Shown: positions 13,311 through 27,248, counted from the first letter of the stretch. The stretch: DNA of 64,000 nt from Lindgomyces ingoldianus (GCF_010093535.1 NW_022985183.1:351723-415722), one strand, 5' to 3'. Made by a program: numbers and translations. The notes: generated by a model not told the origin, from the letters alone.

Positions 13311-13600
13311 TGTAACAATTCTACAAATCGTTCCATCTCGGGTCGCTCAGATCCTATCCGAAGGGTCCCCGTATCAGCCCCGACCATGACTCGACCCAGT
13401 CCCCCGCAGTTACCCCTATTCCCGCATGTATTTAGTCGCACCTCGCCCCCGTAGCTAGCTCGGTAGTTTTCTGATATCCTACGTACAAGGCCTATAGGTG
13501 TCATTGGTATTCCCAGGTCGCTGAGTCCCCACGCACTCCCATATGCCTCTGAGTGGATTCATACCGCATTCGGACCCATTGTCTTGCCTGCGCCGTTACA
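13311..13600. repeat. Solo LTR S1, essentially unmutated
   Basis: 290 bp, ends TGTAAC..GTTACA, flanked by 5-bp TSD AATTT (13306-13310 and 13601-13605). The empty site is present once in B2 near 47110. Base composition is about half GC with no RIP signature, while the surrounding B1 sequence is fully RIPped. No other copy of this family was recognised in the window. Orientation not determined. Confidence 0.93.
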
Positions 13601-13797
13601 AATTTAACACTAGATCTTTGCTAACTTATAAGCTAAGTTCTCTACTAATAACTAAAAGTTCTAAGTTAATATTTCTATATGTTTATAATAAAAAACTATA
13701 TTAGCCTTAATATAAGCTCTTATTAACTTAGAAGTAAATAGCATAGGTTATATTAATAAAAAACTAGCATGTAAACTAAATCTTTAATTAACACTAC

Positions 13798-14389
13798 TGT
13801 TACAATCCTTGCTTTGTGGAAGCACTTAGGTCTGGTGATGTTCCTAGGGGATGAGTAGGACGGGTGGAAGGGGCCAATCCGGTAGGGTGTACAGTCCTAC
13901 GTACAGGCTATTAGGCTAATAGAGAATGAAGGGTGACTAGATTGTAGTTTGCCCTATATGCAGCAGTAGAGAGGCTAGGGTTAAACAGTCCTTATAGAAC
14001 AGAGTTAGAGGTATATATAGTATAAGATATACAAATAGTATTACAGCTCTTTAGAAAGCTAAATGCTACTTAGTCTATGTAATAAATAAACTAAACATTA
14101 AACACACCTTCTAAAGGTTGTTTAATGTGGGAACTATATACATGTGCTAGGGCGCTAAGGGGAGTTTGCAGAGTCTATAGAAGCTTACTAAGAGGGGCTC
14201 CCTAAGCTCTCTTTAGCTCCCTAAACTTGTAGCCTACTTTCCTATTAGACAACGTATTCTTCTACAATGTTAGGCAGCTGCGCTGCCTCTGTGTCCTCTA
14301 ATTAATCTATAAGCAAGCCCTGTCCTAATCTAGCTAGATTATGGAGCACCGCGGGTGGAGTTACGTTAGTCTAACTATAGCCTGTAACA
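13798..14389 (-). repeat. 3' LTR of gypsy D
   Basis: 592 bp. Outer (left) part has normal composition (GGATGAGTAGGACGGGTGGA). Just inside, 14390-14410 reads on the minus strand as a polypurine tract (AGGGAGAAGGGGCAGCG). Confidence 0.92.
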
Positions 14390-14899
14390 CGCTGCCCCTT
14401 CTCCCTAGCGGCGTCCTCACTGCTCTGCTTACACAACTGTGTTAGTAAGGGTTTGTTTATAAAGTAGGTGTCTACCTGCTAGAAGGCATCTCTAACATCT
14501 ATTCTTCTTATGCTAAATAGCTTATTAGTTCTGTTTATCTTATTATCTTTATGTTGCTCTTTATTTTAATCCTTTTTACTAGATAAAGATAAGGCCCTAT
14601 AGCGCTTGCTAGTCTTTAGAGTTGTCTTATGTATTAACTTTATCCTTAGATAAATGTGTTAAGTGTGTAAAAAAATATAGTAAGTGCAACACTTTTATTT
14701 CTAATGCTACTTAGAATTGTTTAGAGAAAGAGAGGGAGATACTTCTTTAAGAAGCTGCTGTTGCAAGAGTTTATAAGTAGGAGCTTGCAGAAAAGATATT
14801 ATGTTAGGTATAGGTAACTCTAGAGGTAATAGCTAGGGAGTGTTCTAAGTAGGATTATATCTAAAAATTACTAGACTTATTAGAGGTTTATTATGCAAA

Positions 14900-17800
14900 G
14901 TACTTAAAAAAGGATCTTTTTTTTTAGACAAAATAGAAGCTTTAAAGGCTAAAGTAAAAGGCTATTTTTTTTCTTAACTGTTGTTAGCTAGGACTTGCCT
15001 CTAAAGGCTGCTACTATCTAGTAATAACATAGCTGTTCCTTTTAATATAGGTGCTTTATTGCCTAGCTAGTTTCTTTTAAACAAGCTTAAAGGTACTTTT
15101 ATACTAATAGCTGCATGTTTCTTAAGTTCTTAGCTAGTTCTTATGTATTTTTACTAGTAAGCTACTTTTTTTATTTTACTAAGAACTTTTTTTAGTTTTT
15201 TTAATTACTTACTATGTGTTTAACTTTATACTCTATTTCTTTATTCTTTTATCTCTAGATAAATAAGGGGATCTCTTTAAGTGCTTTTTCTAGCTTAAAG
15301 ATATAGAACTATAGGTAGATTTTTATATGCAGAGGAAGCTTAAGCTTGCAGTTGTTTTATTAGGTCTATAAGACTTTATAAGGTCTTATCTTTTTTTTTA
15401 TAAGCTTTCTTAAGAGTCTAGGTATCTTTAAGTTTTTAGTGTTAAAATACACATAATTCTTTAGGTAAATTTCTAGTCTTAGTTATTATAACTTGTTTGC
15501 ATATTTCTTTATTATTTCTCTGCTAGACTTTACTTCTATAGCTAACTTTTTATAGATTTATTGTAGGTCTGTTAGCTAATCTATTAACTCTTATAGGTCT
15601 ATAGGTTAATTTCTGTATAGTGTAAAGTAGGGGTTATATCTAAAATTAGCCTTATAAGGTGTTTCTTTTGTTGTAGCTAACTTTACATTATTAATAGCTA
15701 GTTGCGCTATTAGAAGCTATTCTGCTTAATTATTTTAAGTGTAGGAAATGTACTTTCTTAAATATCTTTCTACTTCTATGTTTACTCTTTTAGTCTAACT
15801 ATTTATTTGCAGGTGGTAAGCTGTTAATAGCTTGTATACTATGCTAAGGTGCCTTATTACTGCTTTCTAGAAACTGCTAGTAAATAGTTTATTTTAGTTA
15901 GAGATAATAATCTTAAGGCATTTATATATAAATATAACATTTTATTTTAGTTTGTAAATAAATTCTTTAGCTGTTATTATTTTTTCTAAGGGCTAAGTAT
16001 GTAGGTATTTAGTAGTTTTATTTAGAGCCACTGTAATTATATTGCACATCTTGTCTGTCCCTAGTTCTTTAGACAGGGGTAATTCTATAATAAAATTTAT
16101 TATAATTATTATTTATAGTAATTTTAGTGCTTTAATTAGTTAAAGGTATCTATAGGCCTTATGCCTTTATAGGTTGTTTTTATTACAGGTATTATATTCT
16201 TTAAGCACTTCTGTGCATAACTGCTTTACCTTTAGTATTTATTATAGTATAGCAGCCCTTAGCTTCTTCTAAAGGGTGCCTATTTCTAAGCAGCTAAACA
16301 TTAGAGATTTATAATATTCTTAAATTAAGTTTTTTTACTCTTACTTACTAGCTATAAGCATGTAGAATTCTTTTATAAGATAAGGTCTATTATAGATCTA
16401 TCCTTTATTAGTTTTTTTAAAGAGTGTAAACTTTTTAGTTCTCTCTTTTTCTTTATTAAAGTAGTCTAGTTTTTAGCTAAGGGTGTTAGCTTACTAGTTT
16501 TGTGCTCTAGGTACATGTTTAATAATATAGTTAAACTATGCAAGTTCTATAGCCTATTTTATGTGTATTAGTAATAATTTCTTTACTAATAGAAACATGA
16601 CTAAATTTGTATAGTCTATTATAATATTAAATAGCTTTGCTATTCTATGTAGCTTTGTAGCTTATACTTTTATAGCGTTTAAGATTGCTTTTAGTTTCTT
16701 ATTAGGTATGCTATAACCTACTTTAGGTCCTAAGAACTTAGCAGAAGTGTATGCAACTAGGTGCTATTTTCTGTCTTCCTGTTTTTAATAAAGCGCAGCC
16801 CTACTAGCTTCTAGGGATGCATCTGTGTGGATCTTTATATCTAACTGTAGGTTATACATCCTTAGTACTAGTTTAGCTGTTATAGCTTGTTTTAATATTA
16901 TAAATGCTTTATTTATTTTAGGGGTCTAGATAAATCTTGCTATAGCCTATTTCTTAGTTATAGTGTTTATTAATAGTATAGCAATCTTTAAGTAATCTCT
17001 AATTATTTGTTTTATATAACCTAATAGTTCTAGGAATTCTTTTACTTCTTTAACTATTATAAGTTCTAGCTATTTAAGTACCTTTTATATTTTAGCTAAG
17101 TTAATCTTTATTTCTTTTTTATTAATTATAAATTCTAAATATTTTGTTTTAGCAATGTAAAATTTATATTTAGAGAGCTGTAAGTAGAGTTTATATTTTC
17201 TAAGCTGTTCTAAGATTTTTTGTACCTTTTATACATAGTCTTTAAAAGTGTCTTTTAAATAGATAAGGACGTTATCTAGATACACTAGGGTGAAGACATT
17301 AAGGTATAAGTTAAAGGCTGTGTTAATAATTTACTAGAACATTGCTAGGGCATTTATTAGGCTAAAAAGCATTACTAGTAGTTTATAAAGTCCCTATAAG
17401 GTTTTAAACACTATAAGCTACTTATCTTCTTTTTATATCCTTATTTTATTAAATCTGTCTTGTACATTAAACTTTATAAAGTACTAAGTTCCTTTTAATT
17501 AGTTTATAATATTCTAGATAATTAGTAAGAGAAACTAATTTTAAACTATGTTATTATTTAGAGTCCTATAGTCTTAGTAGACTTAGATTTTTTTTTCTTT
17601 CTTTTTTACAAAAACTATAGCTAAAGCTACAGAGCTATAGCTTTCTTAAATATAGCCCTATGCTAACATTCTATTAACATACTCTTACAAGGCCTCCTTT
17701 TATACCCTTGTTAGGGGGCAGAGCTTATGTGTTTTTAAGTTGTAATCTTTTATTAGGTTAATAGCATAATTCTAAGGCTAATGTAGTAGTAATTCTTTAG

Positions 17801-19450
17801 AGTCCTCTAGTGTCTTAAACATGTTCTTATAATTCTTATATTTAGCTAGGATACGCCCTTTGTTCTAGGTTTAAATAACACTAATCTATTCTACATTCTT
17901 ATCTGCCTTAATTTTTTTATAAAAGACTTTTTTAAGCTTTTTTTTTATTATTCTTATTACCTAAGCTTTTAGCTTTTAGTAGGGAAATTTCTAAGGTTTC
18001 CTTTTCTTAGGGTAGTAACTACTACTCTGTTTTGCTTGTTTGTGGATTAGGCATCTATTGTTATAGCATGCTAACTAGGTTATGCGTGCGTGGTTGTTAA
18101 AAGTTTCTATAGTTATAGTCCTCTAATTAATTACAGAGTTATGTGTTCTAAGCTAGTTATAGCCTAGAATTGCATTATATTTGCCTTCTAGCTTAAGTAT
18201 GTTTATAGACCTTTAATTACTTATGTTAGGGGTCTTAAAGTCCTTTTTATAGGTTTCTAGGTTAATCTATTCTCTGCTGTATTTAATTAATAACATGTTA
18301 GTAAAGGTTACCTTAAACAGGTTTTTTTTTATTTAGAATAGTATACTTTGTTTATCTACCTATTTCTTATCTATTGCAGTGAAGGTGCATCTACTGTCTA
18401 TAAGGGCTAGCCTAGGCTACCCTTTATACGTGAAGGTGGTTATTAGGCTGTGTTCTGCCCCTTATCTTACTATAATTACTGCTAATATGTTGTGTTTAAC
18501 TTTTTTATTAGAAAGAGAATAGAAGTTAATGTTCTATAAGTTATTATTAAATTTGTCTTTTTTTTTTTATAGATTTAATATTTTTAATTATAGCAGTTAG
18601 CTGCTTTACATTTATAATCTTTAACTAGATAATGTAATATTAGGTAGTCTTTTTTTTTTACTACTTTTTACTAAAAGTAGTAGAACCTATAATTTTTTTA
18701 TTTATTACACTTTATCTATGCTTCCTGTTTATAAGAAGGAGCTGTTTAACAGGTGTAGCAATTTATAGTTTTGTAGGCTAAAGCTGTTCCTTGCTATAGG
18801 CAACTATTATAGTTCCTTTTCTATGTAGGCTACTATCCTGCTTAATGTTTGTTATCCTAGTGTCTAACACAGTACTGTTGTGTACACTAATACTAGGGGT
18901 ACAGACACTTATTAGGTCTGTGTAACATATTAAGAGGACTTTTTTAAGTCTACTAAGGGTATTTTTTTGTTTGTACTAGCTGTACAGGGTGCTCTTTTTA
19001 TTAGCAACTGTTTGTGCTATAGGTGCTGCTTCTGCAGAGGACACATTATCTGTAATTCTGTTGTATTGTAAGAGCTTTCCTAGAGATTACTAGGCTTAGG
19101 AGCAGTGTCTTAGGTTTTTTAGGCGCTAGTTAGGGTACTTTAAACCTAGCAGGTTTACCTAGCTATTCTAGCTTCTAGTCTTTAATTTTAGTAAAAAATT
19201 ACTATTACTTTTCTTTATTTATAATGTTGTATTTAACTTTAGCTATCCTTTATATAATGTTAAATGTTAAGTAGTTGTTACTAATGTTTATTTAGTAAAG
19301 TAAGACTATATAGTTGCTTAAGTAGTTATGTTATAACCTACACTTCTAACACTTGCATCCTTAAAACTGTTAAGAAAGCTCTCTTGCTAAGGTGCTAAGG
19401 GTTTAGTCTTAGAGGGGAAACTGTTCCTTTTTTTTAGATATTTATAATAT
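14900..19450 (-). pseudogene. gag-pol remnant of gypsy D
   Basis: On the minus strand, the protease at about 18370-18415 reads LALIDSRCTFTAID (Asp kept, Gly changed to Arg). RT at about 17255-17290 reads VYLDNVLIYF (one of the two Asp changed to Asn). The integrase segment at about 15760-15835 reads TAYHLQINS, a stop, then TKRVNIE. Order and spacing fit Ty3/gypsy. Many stops. The gag upstream (19450-20870) is too degraded for me to place motifs. Confidence 0.82.
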
Positions 19451-20873
19451 ATCCTTAGATCTAAGTTTCTTTTTTATATCTTTTAAGAATTATAAGGTCC
19501 TGCAATACTATATTAAAGCTAATAAAGTTTTAAATAACTACTTTTTAATATAGTTTAGAGCAGTTATTTAAAAAGTAGTTTTCTCTGCATTACTAGTAAA
19601 GTCTATTATCTAGTCTTTCTTATATTTTCTTATCTGTAAGGCTGCATTTAGCATTAATAGCTTTTATTATTGCAGTAGTATTTTTATTCTCCCCCTTCTA
19701 GAAGTCTAGGTAGTTTTAGTAAAAATGTTTTACTTTTTTATAGTTTAAGCAGGCCTTATTTTCTAGCTACTTTTATTATTCCTTTATTAAAGGTAGCCTA
19801 TTGCGTCCTAGAACTTAGCTCTTTTTAAGGGGGGAGCTTTATGTATACTTTATATAACTAAGGTCTATTAGTTTTTTATTATATTATAGAAGCTTTTTTC
19901 TTTTTAGAATAAACTTTAGTTTTTAGGGGGTTTCTTTTTATTTCTTTTCTTTTTTACACTCCTTATAACAGTTGTTATAGGTTGTTGCCTATATAATAAA
20001 GTTTTTAAAGGTAGTTAGTTTTTTACTATGTATAAATTTGTCTTTTACTATCTTGCTTAATCTATTATAGAACATGCAGCAGAGAGCCTTCTAGTCTGTC
20101 TATCCACAGATGGCTAGCTGTTCTCTAAAACGTGCTGCATAGTTTTAGACTAGGCTAGTTTCTTATTTTATAGTATCTAGTTTATTAGCTATAATCTTTT
20201 TTTTATTAAGAGTTCTGTAAATAGCTATTAAAGCTTCTTTAAAGTTTTTAATATTACTAAATATCTCTTCTGTTTTAGGGGTAAGTGCTTTACTGTTTAC
20301 CCTAAAGTTTATCTAATTATCTGCTTAGGGTTAGAACTAAATTGCAGGGGGGCCTTTTAAGTATAGTCCTATCTAAGATATTATTTCTGTGTTAGTTTAA
20401 AATGCTTCTTTGTTATATTACATATAAAGGTGGCATTTTATAAAGAATAGTTAGAGGTCTTTTAGTAATTTTTTAAAAGGCTTTAGAAAGGCTAATCTTA
20501 AAGCTTTTTTAGCTATAATGCTTATTTTTTTAAATAAGATGTTTTAGATTTTTGCTAGCTTTACTTATAGTTTATGTATTTAATAGGCTTAATTAGTTAT
20601 TTTTTAGAGGCTTAAGAGTTTAAAAGGGTTTTATAATTTTATTACTTTTTAGTAAAGGTTAGTAATTTTTTTTTTAAGTTTTAGTAGTTTACTAACTTTA
20701 TTGCTAATCTGCTAGAGTTTCTTAATGTTATCCTAGATTAAATTAATCTGTTCTGCTAGAATAGCTTTACTTTAGGTAGGAACTTCTGTGGATCCTAATA
20801 GCGCAGTGTAGGCTATGTTAGAATCTAAATTATGTTAAGAGGTTACTATACTTTTTAAAGAGGTAGTATTTAA

Positions 20874-21465
20874 TGTTATAATTCTTACTTTGTAGAAGCA
20901 CTTAGGTCTAGTAATGTTCCTAAGGGATAAGTAGGACAGGTGGAAGGGGCTAATCTAGTAGGGTGTACAGTCTTACGTACAGGCTATTAGGCTAATAGAG
21001 AATAAAGGGTGACTAGATTATAGTTTGCCCTATGTGTAGCAGTAGAAAGGCTAGGGTTAAACAGTCCTTGTAGGACAGGGTTAGAGGTATATATAGTGTA
21101 AGATATATAAATAGTATTACAGCTTTTTAGAAAGCTAAATGCTACTTAGTCTATATAATAAATAAACTAAACATTAAACACACCTTTTAAAGGTTGTTTA
21201 ATGTAGAAACTATATACATGTGCTAGGGCGCTAAGGGGAGTTTGCGGAGTCTATAGGAGCTTGCTAAGGGGGGCTCCCTAAGCTCCCTTTAGCTCCCTGA
21301 ACTCGTGGCCTGCTTTCCTATTAGACGACGCATTCTTCCACGACGTCAGGCAGCCGCGCTGCCTCCGTGTCCTCCAATTGATCTGTAAGCGAGCCCTGTC
21401 CCAATCCAGCTAGATTGTGGAGCACCGCGGGTGGAGTTACGTTGGTCCAACCATAGACCGTAACA
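20874..21465 (-). repeat. 5' LTR of gypsy D
   Basis: 592 bp. The inner (left) end is RIPped (TGTTATAATTCTTAC); the outer right 200 bases keep normal GC (about 21290-21465). This mirrors the pattern of its partner LTR. Confidence 0.92.
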
Positions 21466-23561
21466 ACTACTTACCTAAATAATTTACCTAACTAGATTTA
21501 ATAAAAAATAACTTAAAAAAAGTTTTATTTTTTATACTATAACTATTATAATTACCTACTAACACTATAAAAAGCAGATTAAGCTTTATATAATAAACAT
21601 AGGATGTTATAACCTAATCTTAGAACAACTATAGCTATATTAGTATAAGGTTGCCTTTAATTACTAAAAGTAAGTTCTAAACTTTAACTCTTTTTAATGC
21701 TAAGATATATGCTTACGCTTACACCTAAATAATACTTAAGTAGCACTTAATATAGAAGGTTTCTAGACCTACTTTTTAATAACCTAAAGAAAAACTACCT
21801 AAGTAAGGCTAACAAGCTAGGCCTTTTACTAAAATAGGCTATATAAAATAATTTAATAACTACTTAAACCTAAAGAAAAAAAAGCCTTTAAAAAATCTTT
21901 ACCTACCTAATTTAAACATAAACTAGGACTTAAACAGTAGATAAACATCTACTATATAAGACCTACTCTGTTTATAACTCTAGCTTAATAACTAGATTAT
22001 AAAATCTACATAGTTATAATTTCTAATATAGACTAAGCTTTAGCTCCCTAAAAACGCACTAACTTAAGAATAATAGTCCTTTAAAACTACTATAACTTGT
22101 TATATGTCTTTTTTTAAGATAAGTCTAATAAGCTTTTAATATAACATTTATATAATTACTAAATAACTTTTAAGCCTAGTAAATAACCTAGTTATAGGCT
22201 ACTATATAAAATATTACTAAATAAATTAAAAGTGCTTTAAAAATACCTTAATAAGAACTTAAAGAAAAGGTTTATTTAAGCTAGCTTCTTACTAGTAGTG
22301 TTACTTATACTATTTATAAAGAAACCTAGAGGTAAGCTTTAATTTTATGTTAACTACTAAAAACTAAACACTATTACTATTAAAAACTAATACTTAATTT
22401 CTTTTTTATAGGAAACCTTAAGCTAACTAAGCAAAGTAAAGTATTTTATAAAGTTAAATATTATTACTGCCTTTAATAAGCTAAAGATAGTAAAGAGTAA
22501 TAAGTAGCTAACAGCGTTTTAGACTTAATATAGACTATTTAAGTACCTAGTAATGCTTTTTAGCTTAGCTAACACGCCTAGTACTTTTTAACATTTTATA
22601 AATAACTTGCTCTAACTCTACCTAGATGTGTTTTGCACTATGTATATTAACAACATTCTAATTTATAGCAATAGCCTTTTAGAGTATAAACAGCATGTAC
22701 GCTTAGTGCTAAAGGCTATAGAAAAAGTAGGTCTGCAACTTAACATAGACAAATGTAAGTTCTACTAATTAAAGGTTACATATTTAGAATATGTAATCTT
22801 TATAAATAGCATTTAAATAGACCCTATTAAGGTTTAGACTATGCTAGATTAGAAATACTTAAAGAATATAAAAAATGTTTAAGCTTTTATAAAATTTGCT
22901 AACTTTTACTAATAATTTATTAATAACTTTTTATAGTAAGTAAGCCTTATAATTACACTTACTAAAAAAAAGATTTAATTTAACTTTAATTTAAATTACT
23001 AATAGTTTTTTAACTAGCTAAAAAAAGCTTTTACTAAAGCTTTAATACTTTACTACTTTAACTTTAAACTACTAATACTTGTAGAAGCTAATGCCTTAGA
23101 CTACATAGTAGCAGGAGTTCTCTTCTAGACTAAGCTAGATAGGACTATTAGGCCTATTATATATTTCTTAAAAAAAATAAGTTTTATAAAAAGTAATTAT
23201 AAGATTTATAATAAGAAATTGCTTACTATAGTACACTACTTTAAATAATAGTAACCTAAACTAGAAGGTGCAGCGCATCTAATACAGGTCCTATCTAACT
23301 ATAAGAACTTATAGTACTTTGCAACTATAAAATAACTTAGCTACTAATAAGCTTATTAGTTTAAATACTTATTTTATTTTAATTTTAAGATTACTTATTA
23401 TTTTAGTTAAAATAAAAAGAAACTAGATGCTTTTATAAAGTAATTCTAAAACATCTTTACTTAAAAAAAAGTGTAAAAAGCTTAATATTAAACTTTACGT
23501 TAACCTAAGCTATTTTTAAACCTTAATTTAAATAAAACAAATTAGATAATTAATTAGATTA

Positions 23562-25401
23562 ACATGGTCCACAAGCGAATGTTCAACACAAGCGAGTGTT
23601 CCGCCCTACCACTAAAACGCAGCCAACCTACTACTAACCGCGATGCATTAACAACTATATAATTAATTATCTTTAAAAGAGGCTAGAATTAACCTAGCTA
23701 TTTAAGCTTTTAATAGAGACGCGTCTTTAACTAAGAGGCGCGCTGCAGCACTCTATAATGTTAATTAAATGGCTCTCTGCTAACAACGCGCAGGGATGAC
23801 TATGCAACGCAACTGTATGGCTAACAACAAGAAGCTTACAAAGCTAGAAGAGGAGGTAATTATTAAGCATATACTTAATCTAGATTCCTAAGGATTTGCG
23901 CCTACTCTAGGTGCTGTACAAGAGATGGCCAACAAGCTTCTTACTAAGCGCGGCGCTCTACTAGCAGGTATTAACTAGCCATTTAACTTTGTTGCGCGTA
24001 CGCTAGCAGTTAAAACCTACCTTAGCTAACTATATAATTACTAATAAGCAAAATGCAAAGATCTAGTAATTATAAGTAAGTAGTTTAAGCTTATAGAGGC
24101 TACATAATTAAAGTACAGCATTATAGATTAGGACATGTATAATTTTAACAAAACAGGCTTTTAGATAGGGGTTATATTAAGCTAAATAGTTGTTACAGGC
24201 ACAGATAGACGTAATTAGCTAAAGGCTATACAGCTAGGCAACTGTAAATAGGTGACAGTTATTGCAGGCATTAACGCAGATGGGTAGGCAATACCTCTGT
24301 ACGCAATTTTTAAAGGCAAGCATCACCTATCTGCCTAGTATAAGGATAAGGATATACTAAAGGACTAGGCTATTAGTGTTAGCAACAACAGCTAGACAAC
24401 TAATAAACATAGAATTATATAGCTAGAGGACTTTAATCTGCACATAAAAAATTGCTTAATAGGCTTATAGCAGCTGCTTATTCTTAATAGCTATAAGAGC
24501 TATTACTCTATTAAATTCCTAGAGCTCTGTAAGCAGAGGCGTATTATAGCGCTCTGTATGCCAGCACACGCGTTACATATTCTACAGCTACTTGACGTTG
24601 GCTGCTTTTTGCTGTTAAAGCGCGCGTATAGTACTAAGATTAGCTAGTTAATCTGCTACTAAATTAACTATATTAATAAGCTAACCTTTCTACTAGCCTT
24701 TAAGGCAGCATTTAGTTGCTTAATTATAATAGATAATATCTGCACAGGCTTTAGAGCTACAGGACTAGTCCTATTTAACCTAGAGCTAGTGCTTTTAAAG
24801 CTTAATATACAGCTACCTAATTAGCTAGCTACTCTACTACTAAATACTGCCTAGGAGGCTTAAACACCTAGTAATCTTTATAAAGTTAAGGCTTAGTTAA
24901 CTCTACTATATAATTAGATTTAAAGGCATTAGAATTTATTTTTTTTTGCTATACTTAATCTAGCAAAGCAGCTAAGTAAGAGCGCTACTAAGATAGCTTA
25001 TGTTGCTGTTCTACAGCGCAATTAAGCAGCTACCCTAGAGAGGGCCTATAAGGCAGCTACAAAGCACAAGCAGCGTAAAAAAAAGCAAATTTAAAAAGGA
25101 GAAACTCTAACAAGTTATTAGGGCTTTAAGTTAAGTACTTAGAAGCTTACTAGTATAGCAGAAGGTAGTAAAATGCCTTAGGAGGAGTTAACTGCTAAAA
25201 GCAGCGCAGCGCGCGCACAGCGCTGCAAGCGCTGCAACAAGCCTAGGCATAACTCTTGTACATGCAAGGATATTAAATAATCCTATAGTAGTTTATTTTA
25301 TATAGTATATTTTTGCGTTGTTAAATTAATAGTCTTTAAAGTTAAATTTAGTGGTGGGGCGGAACACTCACTTGTGTTGAACATTCGCTTGTGGACCATG
25401 T
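23562..25401 (+). mobile_element. pogo/Fot1-type transposon P4, distinct family, inside B1
   Basis: 1,840 bp with TA on both sides (23560-23561, 25402-25403). Inverted ends begin ACATGGTCCACAAGCG and run through GAATGTTCAACACAAGCGAG; the right end matches with two differences. The empty site, with a single TA, is in B2 near 49395. Ends share nothing with P1-P3, so this is a separate family. RIP is milder than in P1. Confidence 0.93.
23760..25275 (+). pseudogene. DD35D transposase of P4 (lightly broken)
   Basis: Reads as a Fot1/pogo transposase with a limited number of stops. N-terminal DNA-binding part includes LTKLEEEVIIKHILNLDS (about 23830-23885). First acidic region NFNKTGF is near 24140. 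Second acid site at 24486 is Asn (LNSYKS); third at 24594 is an intact Asp (LLDVGCF), 36 codons apart. C-terminal CCHC-like knuckle lies at about 25225-25270 (CKRCNKPRHNSCTC). One catalytic Asp is lost and stops interrupt it, so it is probably inactive, but it is the best preserved transposase here. Confidence 0.87.
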
Positions 25402-26495
25402 TATTACTAATAAGTATTTAAATAATAAATTTATCTAAGAAACCTTAGACCTACTCTAAAACAGCGCTAGTTAGTTAAAAAAAGTAACACTAGCTAACTA
25501 TAAAAACTAAAATAGTAAGCTGTATTACTATAACTAACTTATAATCTTTAATTTTAATAAACTAAGAATTAAACTACTTTAAATTATACACAACTTACTT
25601 ATTAGAGGACACCTAGGCAGAGGAAAGACTTTTAACCTACTATAGAGAGAGTACTACTAGCCCTACATGTTCTATACTGTACACTAATACATATTATGTT
25701 GCTATACTTGTTGTAAAGTAAAGGCCTTTTAAAAAAAGTATAATAGCCTACTTAAACTACTTCTAATCTCTAAATAAGCTTAAAAAGTTATATTAATTAA
25801 TTTTATTATAAACCTACTTCTATTTAAAAAGTACATAAATATTATAGTAGTTATTAATTACTTAACTAAGTATTAATACTTAATACTATATTTCTCTATA
25901 ACTGCCTCTAATATAGCCTAGTTATTCTACTAATATGTATAAGTTTACTATAGCCTACCTAACATAATTATATTAGATAGAGGTACATAGTTTGTCTTAG
26001 CCTTTTAGAACAAACTCTATAAATAGCTCTAAATTGTCTTCTATCTATCTACAGCTTTTTACTTAGAGACTAACAGCTAGACTAAGAACATAAACACTAT
26101 AATAAAATAAGTTTTATAAGTGTACATAAACTACTAGTAGGACAACTAAGTAAAATAGTTAGCTATAGCATAGTTTAAAGCTAATAACATGACATTTAAA
26201 TTAACATAAGTATCTTTATTTTTAGTAAACTATAGATACTACCTTTAAATAAAATTTAAACTACTTTTAAATACTCTCTAACTAACTTATTAATCTGTAT
26301 AAGTAATAAACATAAATAGACTTATTAATAAGATTTAAAATATATCTAAATATGTTTATAAAAAGCTTACATAGGCTTAAGCTTTTTAATAAGAGTACAT
26401 AAACTAATTTTAAACTTTTACCCTTGTGTATGCAGCTAGCAAGAAGGTCTAGCTAGACGCTAGAAATATTTAAATAAACTAATAATTAAAAAAAC

Positions 26496-26775
26496 TGTTA
26501 AATAGGCTCTAACAGCTAGCTGCTTATAGTATAAGCACTTAAGTAGTAAGAGTAAGAGTGGTGTATAGTGTGCACAGCATATAAGGTAGGTAAGGTAAGG
26601 GCAACATGTTTCTAGTTTTATTACTCTTTTCTTTCCTCTGTACAGAGAAAAAGGGGGATATCTAGATGTTCGCGCACAGAGGTTTGCGCACAAGCATTAT
26701 GTGACATAGGTACGTGATCCTGCTTGTGCGCGATTGCTTGTATCTAGGCCGCGACGCTGCTGCTGCGTACAGACA
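26496..26775 (-). repeat. 3' LTR of copia C2
   Basis: 280 bp, TGTTAAATAGGC at the left to GTACAGACA at the right on the plus strand. Short 55-75 codon frames in this LTR are chance. Confidence 0.93.
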
Positions 26776-26968
26776 CTAGCAACTTTTCTTTTTGTCTAAA
26801 GAGTTACCTTCTGTACGCGTTACCTCCCTTCTGTCTATGTAGGTCTATCTAATTATATTCTGCCTTTACTCTACCTTATTTATTAAAACTTGCCTTAGTA
26901 ATGCTGTACATTAAGATAGGCTAGTTGCGCTATGTAAATAGCTTTATAAATAGTGTAAAGTGTTTTAG

Positions 26969-27248
26969 TGTCTGTACGCAGCAGCAGCGTCGCGGCCTGG
27001 ATACGAACAATCGCGCACGAGCAGGATCACATATCTATGTCACATAATGCTTGTGCGCGAACCTCTGTGCGCGAACATCTAGATATCCCCCTTTTCCTCT
27101 GTACAGAGGAAAGACAAGAGTAATAAAACTAAAAATATATTACCCTTACTTTACCTACTTTATACACTGTGCACACTATACACTACTCTTACTCTTACTA
27201 CTTAAGTGCTTATACTATAAGCAGCTAGCTATTAGAGCCTATTTAACA
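26969..27248 (+). repeat. 5' LTR of copia C3
   Basis: 280 bp, TGTCTGTACGC..TTTAACA. The outer left half is unmutated; the inner right half shows RIP changes. Confidence 0.92.

Larger units (their letters stand above)
13798..21465 (-). mobile_element. Ty3/gypsy element D, full length, inside B1
   Basis: 7,668 bp on the minus strand, TSD ACTAC (13793-13797 and 21466-21470), two 592-bp LTRs with ends TGTTACA..TGTAACA. The protease, RT and integrase boxes all read on the minus strand. The empty site is visible in B2 near 47300. RIP is heavy inside and light at both outer LTR edges. Confidence 0.93.
12130..26430 (+). pseudogene. gag-pol remnant of B1 (interrupted)
   Basis: Gag with CCHC knuckle at about 13061-13110 (first Cys read as Tyr or stop, His as Tyr). 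The RT box near 22643-22669 reads YINNILIYS, both catalytic Asp changed to Asn. RNase H is at about 23040-23330. The integrase at about 25590-26130 includes the LSTAFYLETNSQTKNIN segment. Split by S1, D and P4; C2 lies just downstream. Many stops, all explicable by C-to-T or G-to-A. Not expressed as protein. Confidence 0.85.

Noticed and set aside
13304..13504. 66-codon minus frame with normal codon look
   Set aside because: Spans the solo LTR S1, whose ends and TSD explain the clean composition.
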